64,000 bases of DNA from Nocardioides sp. JQ2195 (GTDB lineage Bacteria > Actinomycetota > Actinomycetes > Propionibacteriales > Nocardioidaceae), in NCBI RefSeq assembly GCF_012272695.1, contig NZ_CP050902.1, positions 2,046,001-2,110,000 of the forward strand. The letters run 5' to 3'. Position numbers and translations under genes: made by a program. Below, in pieces: positions 41,442 to 49,574 of this stretch (position 1 is the stretch's first letter; each line of letters opens with the position of its first letter). Under the pieces are notes generated by a model. It was not told the DNA's origin. It saw only the letters and a program-made list of their open reading frames with translations, and did not search any database.

Positions 41442-42797
41442 CTATCGCGCACCGCGGATCATCTTGCGCACGCGTTCCCACCGCTCCTTGATCGTCGCTT
41501 CCGCCCCCAGGCTGGTGGGTTGGTAGTACGCCGCGTCGCCGATCTCGTCGGGAGCGTACTGCTGCTGGGCGATGCCGAACGGCTCGTCGTGGGAGTAGGT
41601 GTACTTCTTGCCGTGCCCGATGTCCTTGGCACCCGCGTAGTGGGCGTCGCGCAGGTGTGGCGGGACCTGCCCGATCTTGCCCGCACGGACGTCGGCGCTC
41701 GCTGCGTCGATCGCCTTGATCACGGCGTTCGACTTCGGCGCGACCGCGAGCGCGATGGTGGCCTGGGCCAGGTTGAGCCGCGCCTCGGGCATGCCGATCA
41801 GCTGCACGGCCTGAGCTGCGGCCACGGCCGTGGTCAAGGCCGTCGGATCGGCCAGGCCGATGTCCTCACTGGCACTGATCACCAGTCGTCGCGCGATGAA
41901 TCGGGGGTCCTCGCCTGCCTCCATCATCCGCGCCAAGTAGTGCAGGGCGGCGTCGGCGTCGGACCCGCGGATCGACTTGATGAACGCCGAGATGACGTCG
42001 TAGTGCTGGTCGCCCTGTCGGTCGTAGCGCACCGCGGCCTGATCGACCGCGGTCTCGGCCATCTCGAGCGTGATGGTCGACGCACCCTTGGATGCCGCAG
42101 CGCCGGCGGCTGCTTCCAGGTAGGTCAGCGACCGGCGCGCGTCTCCCCCGGCCAGACGGACCAGGTGCTCCAGCGCGTCCTCCTCGAGCTCGAACCCGCC
42201 CTGCAACCCGCGGTCGTCCTTCAACGCCTGATGGACGACCACGCGGACGTCCACGTCCGTGAGGGACTCGAGGCGCAGCAGGAGTGAACGGGACAGCAGC
42301 GGTGAGATGACAGAGAAGAACGGGTTCTCCGTGGTGGCGGCGACCAGCGTGACCCACCGGTTCTCGACACCCGGGAGCAACGCGTCCTGCTGTGCCTTGG
42401 TGAACCGGTGGACCTCGTCGACGAACAACACCGTCTCGCGCCCGGTGTGGACGAGCTCGGAGCGAGCGGCGTCGATCGCCTGGCGGACCTCCTTGACGCC
42501 GGCCGCGACGGCCGAGACCTCCACGAACGTGCGGTTCGTCTGCTGCGACAGGATAGAGGCGATCGTGGTCTTGCCCGTCCCCGGGGGCCCCCACAGCAGC
42601 AACGACATCGAGCGGTCGCTCTCGATCAGCTGGCGCAGCGGCGACCCGTCGGCCCGCAGCTGGTGCTGCCCGACGAGCTCGTCCAGGGTGCGCGGGCGCA
42701 TCCGCACCGCCAGCGGTGCGCTGGCGTGCGTGTTGCCTGCGAGCGAACCCGCTGCCCCGGTCGGCCTGCCGGGCGCGTCGAACAGTCCCTCATCCAC
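41442..42797 (-). CDS. rarA: replication-associated recombination protein A (RarA/MgsA)
   Basis: A 451-aa AAA+ ATPase of the clamp-loader family. Walker A '[15 protein letters not shown]', Walker B '[10 protein letters not shown]', sensor 'AATTENPFF' and the Arg finger '[10 protein letters not shown]' are intact, and the C-terminal '[16 protein letters not shown]' is typical of RarA. It acts at stalled replication forks. The start is GTG at 42797 with GGGTGG upstream. It is the first gene of the rarA-hypotheticals-alaS-ruvX-mltG run. Confidence 0.95.
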   Translation of the reverse strand: MDEGLFDAPGRPTGAAGSLAGNTHASAPLAVRMRPRTLDELVGQHQLRADGSPLRQLIESDRSMSLLLWGPPGTGKTTIASILSQQTNRTFVEVSAVAAGVKEVRQAIDAARSELVHTGRETVLFVDEVHRFTKAQQDALLPGVENRWVTLVAATTENPFFSVISPLLSRSLLLRLESLTDVDVRVVVHQALKDDRGLQGGFELEEDALEHLVRLAGGDARRSLTYLEAAAGAAASKGASTITLEMAETAVDQAAVRYDRQGDQHYDVISAFIKSIRGSDADAALHYLARMMEAGEDPRFIARRLVISASEDIGLADPTALTTAVAAAQAVQLIGMPEARLNLAQATIALAVAPKSNAVIKAIDAASADVRAGKIGQVPPHLRDAHYAGAKDIGHGKKYTYSHDEPFGIAQQQYAPDEIGDAAYYQPTSLGAEATIKERWERVRKMIRGAR

Positions 42798-42855
42798 GTG
42801 ACCACCCTAGGCCGACCTCGAAGCGGCGCGCTCATCGAGCAGGCCGAGCCCGCCC

Positions 42856-42936
42856 GGTCTCCAGGGTGCCCGCTCTTCAGGGTGGCCCGTCTTCAGGATG
42901 GCCCGTCTTCAGGGTGGCCGGTCTTCAGGGTGGCCG
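42856..42936. repeat. tandem repeat, five ~16-base units
   Basis: Five head-to-tail copies of a GTCTTCAGGGTGGCC(C/G) unit (starts at 42856, 42872, 42889, 42905, 42921); the last two are identical and the second has an extra base. Identity of the adjacent copies suggests recent slippage. It lies upstream of rarA, in a non-coding region. Confidence 0.7.
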
Positions 42937-43068
42937 GCCCTGCGGACATGCACGACGACGGCTTCGAGGGTCGAGTCCGAGAGTCCTGGCCCGTTGTGCG
43001 TGTCGGGGCGGACGCTCAGGTCACGCCTCGGGTGGAGAGGGGCTGCCACGTGACCGGGCCTGCCGTCA

Positions 43069-43115
43069 ACGACGCACCAGCCCCGCGACCGGTGGTCGCG
43101 GGGCTGGTGCGTCGT
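43069..43115. terminator. 22-bp perfect hairpin downstream of oppF
   Basis: A perfect inverted repeat with 22-base arms and a GGT loop begins 14 bases after the oppF stop. The arms start ACGACGCACCAGC and end in GCTGGTGCGTCGT. It has no T-tract on either side. It is the strongest hairpin seen in the window and most likely ends or protects the opp transcript. Confidence 0.7.
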
Positions 43116-43128
43116 GCTCCGTGCAGGG

Positions 43129-44394
43129 TCAGGAGGGCTTGACCGTGCGGCGTTCCTTGAGGTCGAACCAGACGTCGTTGAACCCCGGGGACTCCTCGAT
43201 CTCGGTCGGCGAGGCCCCCGGGTCCGGGTTGCCGTCGTTGTCGACACCCAGCATGCGGGCGGTGACCGGGTCGTGCGGGTGGTTGCCCAGCTCCCCCGCG
43301 AAGTGGCAGGCCACCTTGTGCCGGGGGCCGATCTGGATCATCGGCGGCTCGACCTTGGCGCAGATCTCCCTGGCGAGCGGGCAACGGGTGCGGAACCGGC
43401 AGCCGGACGGCGGGTTGATCGGGCTCGGGACGTCGCCCTCGAGCATGATCCGCTCCCGACGGCCACCGATCGCGGCCTGCTTCACGTCAGGCACCGCGGA
43501 GAGCAGCGCCTGGGTGTACGGGTGGTTCGGACGCTGGTAGAGCGTCTCCCGGTCCGCGATCTCGACGATCTTGCCGAGGTACATCACCGCGACCTCGGGG
43601 CAGAAGTGCCGAACCACGGCCAGGTCGTGCGCGATGAACAGGAAGGCGATGTCGAACTCCTTCTGCAGGTCCTGCAGAAGGTTGATCACCTGCGCCTGGA
43701 TCGACACGTCGAGCGCGGAGACCGGCTCGTCGGCCACGATCAGCTTCGGCTGCAGCGCCAGCGCACGAGCGATCCCAATGCGCTGCCGTTGGCCACCGGA
43801 GAACTCGTTCGGGTAACGGTTGTAGTGCTCAGGGTTCAGGCCGACGACCTCGAGCAGCTCCTGGACCCGGCTCAGCGTCTGCTTCTTCGGCACCATGTTG
43901 TGGATCCGCAACGGAGCACCGATGATCGACCCGATGGAGTGCCGCGGGTTCAGCGAGCTGTAGGGGTCCTGGAAGATCATCTGCACGTCGCGACGCAGCG
44001 GCTTCAGCTGGCGCGTCGACAAGTCGACCAGGTCACGGTCGCCGAACTTCGCGGAACCACCGGTGGGCTTGTAGAGCCGGGTGATCGCGCGGCCGGCGGT
44101 GGACTTCCCACAACCGGACTCGCCGACGAGGCCCAAGGACCCTCCACGGGGGATCTCGAACGAGATGCCGTCAACTGCCTGGACATCACCGATCTTGCGT
44201 CGGATCACACCGGTGGAGCGCACCGGGAAGTACATCCTCAGGTTGTCGACGGTGAGGATCGGCGGAGCCGTCGGGTCGAGCTTGGTCGGCAGGTGCGACT
44301 GCTGGAGCACTTCGTCCAGGGTCGGCCGGGCTTCGGGCTGGTCGACGCCCACCGAGGGCTCGCCGTCCGGTTGACTCGTGGGTGCGTTAGCCAT
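43129..44394 (-). CDS. oppF: oligopeptide ABC transporter ATP-binding protein (OppF type)
   Basis: A 421-aa ABC ATPase. Walker A 'GLVGESGCGKSTAGRAI', Q-loop 'MIFQDPYSSLNPR', signature 'FSGGQRQRIGIARAL' and Walker B 'LIVADEPVSALD' are intact. The C-terminal oligopeptide/dipeptide extension has a Cys set ('GCRFRTRCPLAREICA', then 'VACHF'). The N-terminal ~45 residues and C-terminal ~40 residues are extra acidic tails. It powers peptide import with OppD. The ATG is two bases after the oppD stop and its Shine-Dalgarno lies in oppD. Confidence 0.93.
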   Translation of the reverse strand: MANAPTSQPDGEPSVGVDQPEARPTLDEVLQQSHLPTKLDPTAPPILTVDNLRMYFPVRSTGVIRRKIGDVQAVDGISFEIPRGGSLGLVGESGCGKSTAGRAITRLYKPTGGSAKFGDRDLVDLSTRQLKPLRRDVQMIFQDPYSSLNPRHSIGSIIGAPLRIHNMVPKKQTLSRVQELLEVVGLNPEHYNRYPNEFSGGQRQRIGIARALALQPKLIVADEPVSALDVSIQAQVINLLQDLQKEFDIAFLFIAHDLAVVRHFCPEVAVMYLGKIVEIADRETLYQRPNHPYTQALLSAVPDVKQAAIGGRRERIMLEGDVPSPINPPSGCRFRTRCPLAREICAKVEPPMIQIGPRHKVACHFAGELGNHPHDPVTARMLGVDNDGNPDPGASPTEIEESPGFNDVWFDLKERRTVKPS

Positions 44395-44396
44395 CG

Positions 44397-45443
44397 TCAG
44401 CGCTCCTCAGACTGCACGGGAATGACGTCCTGGGCCACTTCGGTTTCGTAGATCACATCAGGGTTCGGAAGGTGGCAACGGGTCAGGTGGCCACCACCGC
44501 GCGGACCCTCGAGCAGCTCCGGCAAGGTGGTCCGGCACAGGTCACCGGGCACCTTCGGAGAGTGCACGCAGCGCGGCTCGAAGGGACAACCGGGCGGCTG
44601 GTTCAACAGGCTGGGCGGGTTCCCGGGAATGGGCACCATGCGAACGTCGGTGTCTGCGGTCACGTCCGGGACGCTGGAGAGCAGGCCCCAGGTGTAGGGC
44701 ATCTCCGGGCGGGTCAGCACCTCGCTGACGGGGCCGTACTCGACCGCCCGGCCGGCGTACATCACGAGTGCGTCGTCAGCCATCTCGGCGACCACACCGA
44801 GGTCGTGGGTGATCATGATGATCGCGGTGTTGAACTCCTCCTGCAGCTTCTGGAGCAGGTCCAGGATCTGCGCCTGCACCGTCACGTCGAGCGCCGTCGT
44901 CGGCTCGTCGGCGATGAGGAGGCTGGGGTCGTTGATCAACGCCATCGCGATCATGGCGCGCTGGCGCATGCCGCCGGAGTACTCGTGCGGGAACCCGTCG
45001 AAGCGTCGTTCCGGTTGCGGAATGCCGACCAGGTCGAGCATCTCGACGACCTTCTTGCGCGCCTGCTTCTTGGAGACCGCGTTGTGCACTCGATAGGCCT
45101 CGGAGATCTGGTGACCCACGGTGTAGTAGGGGTGCAACGCCGAGAGCGGGTCCTGGAAGATCATCGCGACATCCTTGCCGCGCAGCTTCCGCATCTCGGG
45201 CTTCGACAAGGTGAGCAGGTCGACGCCGTCCAACCAGACGTGGCCCTCGATGCGCGCCGACGTGCCCTGGTGCAGCCCCATGATCGCCGAGCTCGAGACC
45301 GACTTGCCCGAACCGGACTCTCCGACGATCCCGAGTGTCTTCCCCCGGTCGAGCGTGTAGGAGAGCCCGTCGGTGGCCTTGACGATGCCGTCCGCGGTGG
45401 TGAAGTGGACCTGAAGGTCTTGGACGGTGAGGAAGTGATCCAT
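44397..45443 (-). CDS. oppD: oligopeptide ABC transporter ATP-binding protein (OppD type)
   Basis: A 348-aa ABC ATPase. Walker A 'GIVGESGSGKSVSSSAI', Q-loop 'MIFQDPLSALHPYY', signature 'YSGGMRQRAMIAMAL' and Walker B 'LLIADEPTTALD' are present. The C-terminal extension carries 'GCPFEPRCVHSP' and 'LTRCHLPN'. OppD and OppF form the ATPase heterodimer. It begins 12 bases after oppB, preceded by GAGAGGG. Confidence 0.93.
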   Translation of the reverse strand: MDHFLTVQDLQVHFTTADGIVKATDGLSYTLDRGKTLGIVGESGSGKSVSSSAIMGLHQGTSARIEGHVWLDGVDLLTLSKPEMRKLRGKDVAMIFQDPLSALHPYYTVGHQISEAYRVHNAVSKKQARKKVVEMLDLVGIPQPERRFDGFPHEYSGGMRQRAMIAMALINDPSLLIADEPTTALDVTVQAQILDLLQKLQEEFNTAIIMITHDLGVVAEMADDALVMYAGRAVEYGPVSEVLTRPEMPYTWGLLSSVPDVTADTDVRMVPIPGNPPSLLNQPPGCPFEPRCVHSPKVPGDLCRTTLPELLEGPRGGGHLTRCHLPNPDVIYETEVAQDVIPVQSEER

Positions 45444-45455
45444 GCTGCAGCCCTC

Positions 45456-46472
45456 TCAGCCCAGCCGGACGCGCGGGTCGATCAGCGCGTAGCAGATGTC
45501 AACGATGATGTTGGCCAGGATGACGAACGTTCCTGCAACCACGACGATCCCGATGATCGTCGGAAGGTCCCATGCCTGGGACGAGTCCACGGTCAGCTTG
45601 CCCATGCCGCTGTAGGCGAAGACCTGCTCGGTGATGATCGCCCCACCCAGCAGTGACGCGAAGTCGATGCCGGTCATGGTGACCAGCGGCGTGAGCGCCG
45701 CGCGAAGCGCGTGCTTGAAGAGGACCCTGCGGCTGGTGAGCCCCTTGGCGCGCGCGGTCCGGATGTAGTCCTCACCGAGCGACTCGAGCACGAACGCTCG
45801 GGTCATGCGCACATAGCTGGCGAGGAACACCAGGGCGAGTGTCATTCCCGGTAGGAGCAGGTTGTTGAGCCAGGTGGCAACCCCGCCTTCGGCTATCGAG
45901 ACATAGCCGGGATAGGCGAGTATCCCCCATTTGATCACGACGAACTTCAGGAAGAAGACGCCGAGGAAGAATGTTGGGAACGCATAGATGAGGAGTGTCA
46001 GACCGACGATTCCTCGGTCGATGATGGATCCCTTGACCACGGCGGCCACGATGCCCAGCGTCACGCCGAACACCAACCACATCACGACGGCCACGACCGC
46101 CAGCGACACCGAGACCGGAGCCGCCTCCCCGATGAGGTAGTTGACGGTCTTGCCGTTGGTCTTGGAGTAGCCCAGGCAGGGTGCGTCGCAGTCGGTGATG
46201 AACTCAGGGTGCGTCTTCTTCAGCTCGGGGTCGGCCGGGAACTCGCGTCCCGAGACCAGGCCCTTGACGAACAACCCCCACTGCTCGTAGACGGGCTTGT
46301 CGTAGCCGAGAGCCTTCTCGGTGACGGCGACCTGCTCATCCGTGCACTGCTTGCCGCAAGCGTGGCGTGCCTGGTCGGCAGGGCTGGCGAAGAAGAGCAC
46401 GAAGGTGACCAAGGTCAGTGCCAGCAGCAACATCACCCCGATCACGATTCGGCGTGCAGCGTAGGCCCACAT
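45456..46472 (-). CDS. oppB: oligopeptide ABC transporter permease (OppB type)
   Basis: A 338-aa inner-membrane permease with six hydrophobic segments. After helix 1 comes a long external loop (about residues 30-100) with four Cys ('HACGKQCTDEQ', 'TDCDAPCLGY') that may form two disulfides, then the permease domain with the EAA-like cytoplasmic loop 'DYIRTARAKGLTSRRVLFKHALR'. It pairs with OppC to form the channel. A strong stem-loop separates it from oppA upstream. Confidence 0.92.
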   Translation of the reverse strand: MWAYAARRIVIGVMLLLALTLVTFVLFFASPADQARHACGKQCTDEQVAVTEKALGYDKPVYEQWGLFVKGLVSGREFPADPELKKTHPEFITDCDAPCLGYSKTNGKTVNYLIGEAAPVSVSLAVVAVVMWLVFGVTLGIVAAVVKGSIIDRGIVGLTLLIYAFPTFFLGVFFLKFVVIKWGILAYPGYVSIAEGGVATWLNNLLLPGMTLALVFLASYVRMTRAFVLESLGEDYIRTARAKGLTSRRVLFKHALRAALTPLVTMTGIDFASLLGGAIITEQVFAYSGMGKLTVDSSQAWDLPTIIGIVVVAGTFVILANIIVDICYALIDPRVRLG

Positions 46473-46550
46473 CTGTGTCCACCTTCTCAGTCATCTAGGG
46501 AGCGTCCGGACGGACGCGGGTGCAGGTGCGTGTGTGTCCACACACCCGGG

Positions 46551-46595
46551 TGATCCCCGGGCGCCCGCCGTCGTGCGACGAGCGCCCAGGGATCA
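46551..46595 (-). terminator. stem-loop in the oppA-oppB intergenic space
   Basis: TGATCCC-C-GGGCGC pairs with GCGCCC-A-GGGATCA (13 pairs, one mismatch), and a smaller stem (CGTCG-TG-CGACG) sits in its loop. A second hairpin, GCGTCC-GGAC-GGACGC, is at 46502-46517. No T-tract follows, so a partial terminator or a 3' stabiliser raising oppA over oppB-D-F is more likely than a full stop. Confidence 0.5.
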
Positions 46596-46616
46596 GGGTT
46601 GAGAGAGCGTCTCTAC

Positions 46617-48362
46617 CTACTTCTGCGAGACGCCGATCAGGCCGAGCTCCGGGTAGCTGGAGGACGCCGGGGTCGTGGTGAACCCGGTGACCTTCGAGCC
46701 GTGGAGCCAGTTGAACTTCTGGTTGTCCAGCGGGATGTAGGCGTATTCCTTGCCCAGGAACGCATCCGCTTCCTGCATCTTGGCCTGCTGGTCCTCGACG
46801 TTCGAGGCGTTGGCGGCCTCGTCGATGATCTTGTTCAGCTCATCGCTGTCGTAGCAGCCGTAGTCGTTGCCGCAGGTGGTCTTCGAGATGTTCGGTCGGC
46901 TGTCGAACAGCGGCGGGATGACCGTCATGGCCGACGGCCAGTCCGAACCCCAACCGGCCCACATGACGTCGGAGTCCTTGTCGGGCTGGGCGATGACGTC
47001 GTAGTACGTGTCACCCTGGCCGTCGAGCGTGACGTCGAAGCCAGCCTTGTTCCACGACTCCTGGAGAACGGCCATGGCCTTGTCAGCCGTCGGCGTCTTG
47101 GGGTACGAGAGCTTGATCGCGTACGGCATCTTCACGCCGGCCTCCTCGAGGAGCGCCTTGGCAGCTGCCGGGTCGCCCGCACCGTCGGAGATTCCCTCGA
47201 ACGCCGGGTTGGGCTGGTAGCCAGCCGTGCCCGGGTTGACGATCGAGTCAGCAGGCTCGGCGACGAGCTCGCCACCGAGGGCCTTGATGTAGCCCTCCGC
47301 ATTGAGGCCGACGGCCAGTGCTTCGCGCACCTTCGCGTCGGTCAGCGTCTTGGCGTTGAGCACCAGGTAGTCGGTGAACGGCGAGACCACGTTGAGGTAA
47401 CGCTCGTTGACCGGGCCGCTCTGCACCTTCGGCAGCTGCTGCGCGGTGACGCGCGCCGAGGTGATCGCGTACTGGTCGTCGCCCTGGTCCTGGATCAGGC
47501 GGTCGTTGAAGAGCTCACCAGCGGTCTCGGACCCGTTGATGACCCAGTTGATCTCGTCCGGGAGCGCCTTGCGCAGCGTGTCCGGGGTGTCGGTCTCGGG
47601 GTCGTACTGGTCGTTGCGGACGAGCGTGGCGCCCTTGTTCTTGTCCCAGACACCGCCCTCGACCTTGTAGGGCCCGTTGGACAGGACCTTCCACTTGCTG
47701 CGGTCACCCTCGTCGAACGACTCCTTGTAGGGGTCGACCATCATCATGCCGGCCGCCGCCTGGTTGAAGTCGGCCCACGGCTTGTTGAAGTGGAACGTGA
47801 CCGTCTTGTTGTCGGGCGAGCAGCTGACTGCCTCCTCGAAGGCCTTCTGCTGCTCCGGGGTCGCCTTGTAGGGGCCCGGGTAGCCGTCGACGTCGATGTA
47901 GCTGAGCGTGTAGTTCGGGCCACCGATGATGACGTCGTTGGCGAACACGCGGCTGGTGCCGTACTGGACGTCCGCACAGGTGATGTCGGAGCCGTCCTCC
48001 CACTTGACACCGTCCTTGAGCGTGAACTCCCACGTCTTGCCGCCGTCGCTCACGGTGCCGGTGTCGGTCGCGAGGTCGGGAACCGGAGTGGTGCCCTCCT
48101 CCGGGTCCTCCGACATCGGGAAGGCAACGAGGCCGCGGTACAGGACGCGACGCCACTGGGCCAGCTGGACGCCGTAGTAGATGCGCTGCGGGTCCGCGCT
48201 CTCGTAGAGGAAGGACTGCATGTACTGGAGAGTGCCCCCCTTCTCGCCGGGTTCGTCGTTGGCGGAGCCACCGCCACCCGAGTCGCCGCCACACGCGGCG
48301 AGTCCCAAACCGAGAGCCAGCGCAGAACCAGCTGCGAGTGCCCTCTTCAGTTTCTTACTCAT
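46617..48362 (-). CDS. oppA: oligopeptide ABC transporter substrate-binding lipoprotein (OppA type)
   Basis: A 581-aa lipoprotein of the SBP_bac_5 family. The signal peptide 'KRALAAGSALALGLGLAAC' ends in a lipobox and is followed by a Gly/Ser linker. The mature protein has the typical 'PDLATDTGTVSDGGKTWEFTLKDGVKWEDG' segment near the N-terminus and 'DVMWAGWGSDWPSA' in the C-terminal lobe. It captures extracellular peptides for OppBCDF. It lies between oppC and oppB, not first as usual, with stem-loops at both junctions. Confidence 0.94.
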   Translation of the reverse strand: MSKKLKRALAAGSALALGLGLAACGGDSGGGGSANDEPGEKGGTLQYMQSFLYESADPQRIYYGVQLAQWRRVLYRGLVAFPMSEDPEEGTTPVPDLATDTGTVSDGGKTWEFTLKDGVKWEDGSDITCADVQYGTSRVFANDVIIGGPNYTLSYIDVDGYPGPYKATPEQQKAFEEAVSCSPDNKTVTFHFNKPWADFNQAAAGMMMVDPYKESFDEGDRSKWKVLSNGPYKVEGGVWDKNKGATLVRNDQYDPETDTPDTLRKALPDEINWVINGSETAGELFNDRLIQDQGDDQYAITSARVTAQQLPKVQSGPVNERYLNVVSPFTDYLVLNAKTLTDAKVREALAVGLNAEGYIKALGGELVAEPADSIVNPGTAGYQPNPAFEGISDGAGDPAAAKALLEEAGVKMPYAIKLSYPKTPTADKAMAVLQESWNKAGFDVTLDGQGDTYYDVIAQPDKDSDVMWAGWGSDWPSAMTVIPPLFDSRPNISKTTCGNDYGCYDSDELNKIIDEAANASNVEDQQAKMQEADAFLGKEYAYIPLDNQKFNWLHGSKVTGFTTTPASSSYPELGLIGVSQK

Positions 48363-48380
48363 TCCATCCTCCTTGTGTGT

Positions 48381-48419
48381 GCGGCACTGGGTGCAGCACG
48401 GTCGACGACTTTGTGCCGC
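48381..48419 (-). promoter_or_regulatory. hairpin in the oppC-oppA gap
   Basis: GCGGCAC (48381-48387) pairs with GTGCCGC (48413-48419) across a 25-base loop, 19 bases upstream of the oppA start. It may shield the 5' end of a processed oppA message. No function can be read from sequence alone. Confidence 0.35.
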
Positions 48420-48440
48420 CGAGATCTGGGTGTTGGTGCG

Positions 48441-49448
48441 TCACTGGTGTCCCTTGGGATCCAGGGCATCCCGGATGCCGTCGCCCAACAGGTTGAACGA
48501 GACGACGATCGCCGCGATCGTGAAGCCCGGGATGAAGAAGAACGTCGGCACCACGTCGGCGTAGCTGATCGAAGCGTTGAGAATGTTGCCCAGCGTGGGC
48601 GTCGGTGCGTTGATGCCGACGCCGAGGTAGGCCAGCGCGGCCTCGGCCGAGACGAAGGCCGGCATCATCAGCGTGAAGGTGACCAGGATCGGAGCCCAGA
48701 GGTTGGGCAGGATCTCGCGGAAGTAGAGCCGGAACTTGGATGCGCCCATCATGGTGGCCGCGTGCACGAACTCCCGTTCACGCAGCGACAGCACCTGACC
48801 ACGCACGATGCGGGCGATGCCGGTCCAGCCGAACAGACCGAGCACCACGATCAGGTAGACCGCCGCGGTGGGGTTGCCGGCCGGCGTGTGGAGGAACTTC
48901 TGCACCATGATCAGACCGGTGCTGGCCAGGGCCAGCAGCATCAGGGTCTGCGGGAACGCCAGGGTCAGGTCGATGATGCGACCGATGATCGCGTCGGTCC
49001 AGCCACCGGCAACACCGGAGACGATGCCGAGCACGACCCCCAGGATCATCGCCAGCGCGGTGCCCGACAGCGCGATGAACAGCGACAGGCTGACGCCCGA
49101 CCACAGCCGGGCCAAGGTGTCACGGCCGATGCCGGGCTCGATCCCGAGGAGGTGGTCCGACGACATGCCGCCCCACTTGCCGGTCGGCCGGCCGAACTCG
49201 TCAGTGAGGTCGAGGTGCGTGGTGAGCGGGTCGATCCATCCGAAGTGCACCGCCAGGGGCGAGGTCAGACCAGCCAGGACGAAGAACAGCACGAAGCCCA
49301 ACGCGATCAGGGACAGCTTGTCCTTGCGCAGGCGACCCATGGCCAGCTGCATCGGCGACTTGCTGGCCACGCTCGTGACGGGCGCCGCCGTGTCGACCAC
49401 CGACTGGGCCGCTTCACCGCCGACCTTCGGTTCGGTCGAACTCGACAT
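48441..49448 (-). CDS. oppC: oligopeptide ABC transporter permease (OppC type)
   Basis: A 335-aa permease. A ~45-residue hydrophilic N-terminus precedes the first helix ('LIALGFVLFFVLAGLTSPLAV'), then 'GTDIL'-type OppC loop equivalent 'LLGIEPGIGRDTLARLWSG', five more helices and the EAA loop 'EFVHAATMMGASKFRLYFREILP'. The ATG at 49448 follows AGGAGGCGAG. It is the first gene of the opp cluster and pairs with OppB. Confidence 0.92.
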   Translation of the reverse strand: MSSSTEPKVGGEAAQSVVDTAAPVTSVASKSPMQLAMGRLRKDKLSLIALGFVLFFVLAGLTSPLAVHFGWIDPLTTHLDLTDEFGRPTGKWGGMSSDHLLGIEPGIGRDTLARLWSGVSLSLFIALSGTALAMILGVVLGIVSGVAGGWTDAIIGRIIDLTLAFPQTLMLLALASTGLIMVQKFLHTPAGNPTAAVYLIVVLGLFGWTGIARIVRGQVLSLREREFVHAATMMGASKFRLYFREILPNLWAPILVTFTLMMPAFVSAEAALAYLGVGINAPTPTLGNILNASISYADVVPTFFFIPGFTIAAIVVSFNLLGDGIRDALDPKGHQ

Positions 49449-49494
49449 CTCGCCTCCTTGCACACACCCGGGGAAACCCCGCTTGACGGGCGTG

Positions 49495-49500
49495 ACTCTA
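49495..49500 (-). promoter_or_regulatory. candidate -10 element for the opp operon
   Basis: TAGAGT on the minus strand, 47 bases upstream of the oppC ATG, matching the hexamer upstream of pyrR. No -35 at proper spacing is convincing. Confidence 0.3.
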
Positions 49501-49524
49501 CGGGTGCAGGAGCGGCTAAACGGT

Positions 49525-49565
49525 CACTCAGCGGTAACGATCTGGTCTCGACTGTCCGCTGAGTG
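49525..49565 (-). terminator. 10-bp inverted repeat after aspS
   Basis: CACTCAGCGG and CCGCTGAGTG form a perfect 10-base-pair stem with a 21-base loop, 10 bases after the aspS stop. It separates aspS from the opp operon. The long loop and absence of a T-tract make it a moderate call. Confidence 0.45.
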
Positions 49566-49574
49566 TCCGTCGCC

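Larger units (their letters stand above)
42798..43128. other. 331-base intergenic region with minisatellite and long hairpin
   Basis: The space between rarA and oppF holds a five-copy 16-base tandem repeat (42856-42936) and a 22-base-pair perfect hairpin (43069-43115). No coding sequence is supported: ORFs crossing it lack codon-position bias and start sites. The rarA promoter must lie at its left end, but no clear box is seen. Confidence 0.6.

Noticed and set aside
42856..42936. Possible CRISPR array
   Set aside because: Units are 16 bases, directly abutting and without spacers; no cas genes in the window.
46599..49562. 987-aa plus-strand ORF across oppA and oppC
   Set aside because: Covers the opposite strand of two well-supported genes plus their gap; no start site or domain.
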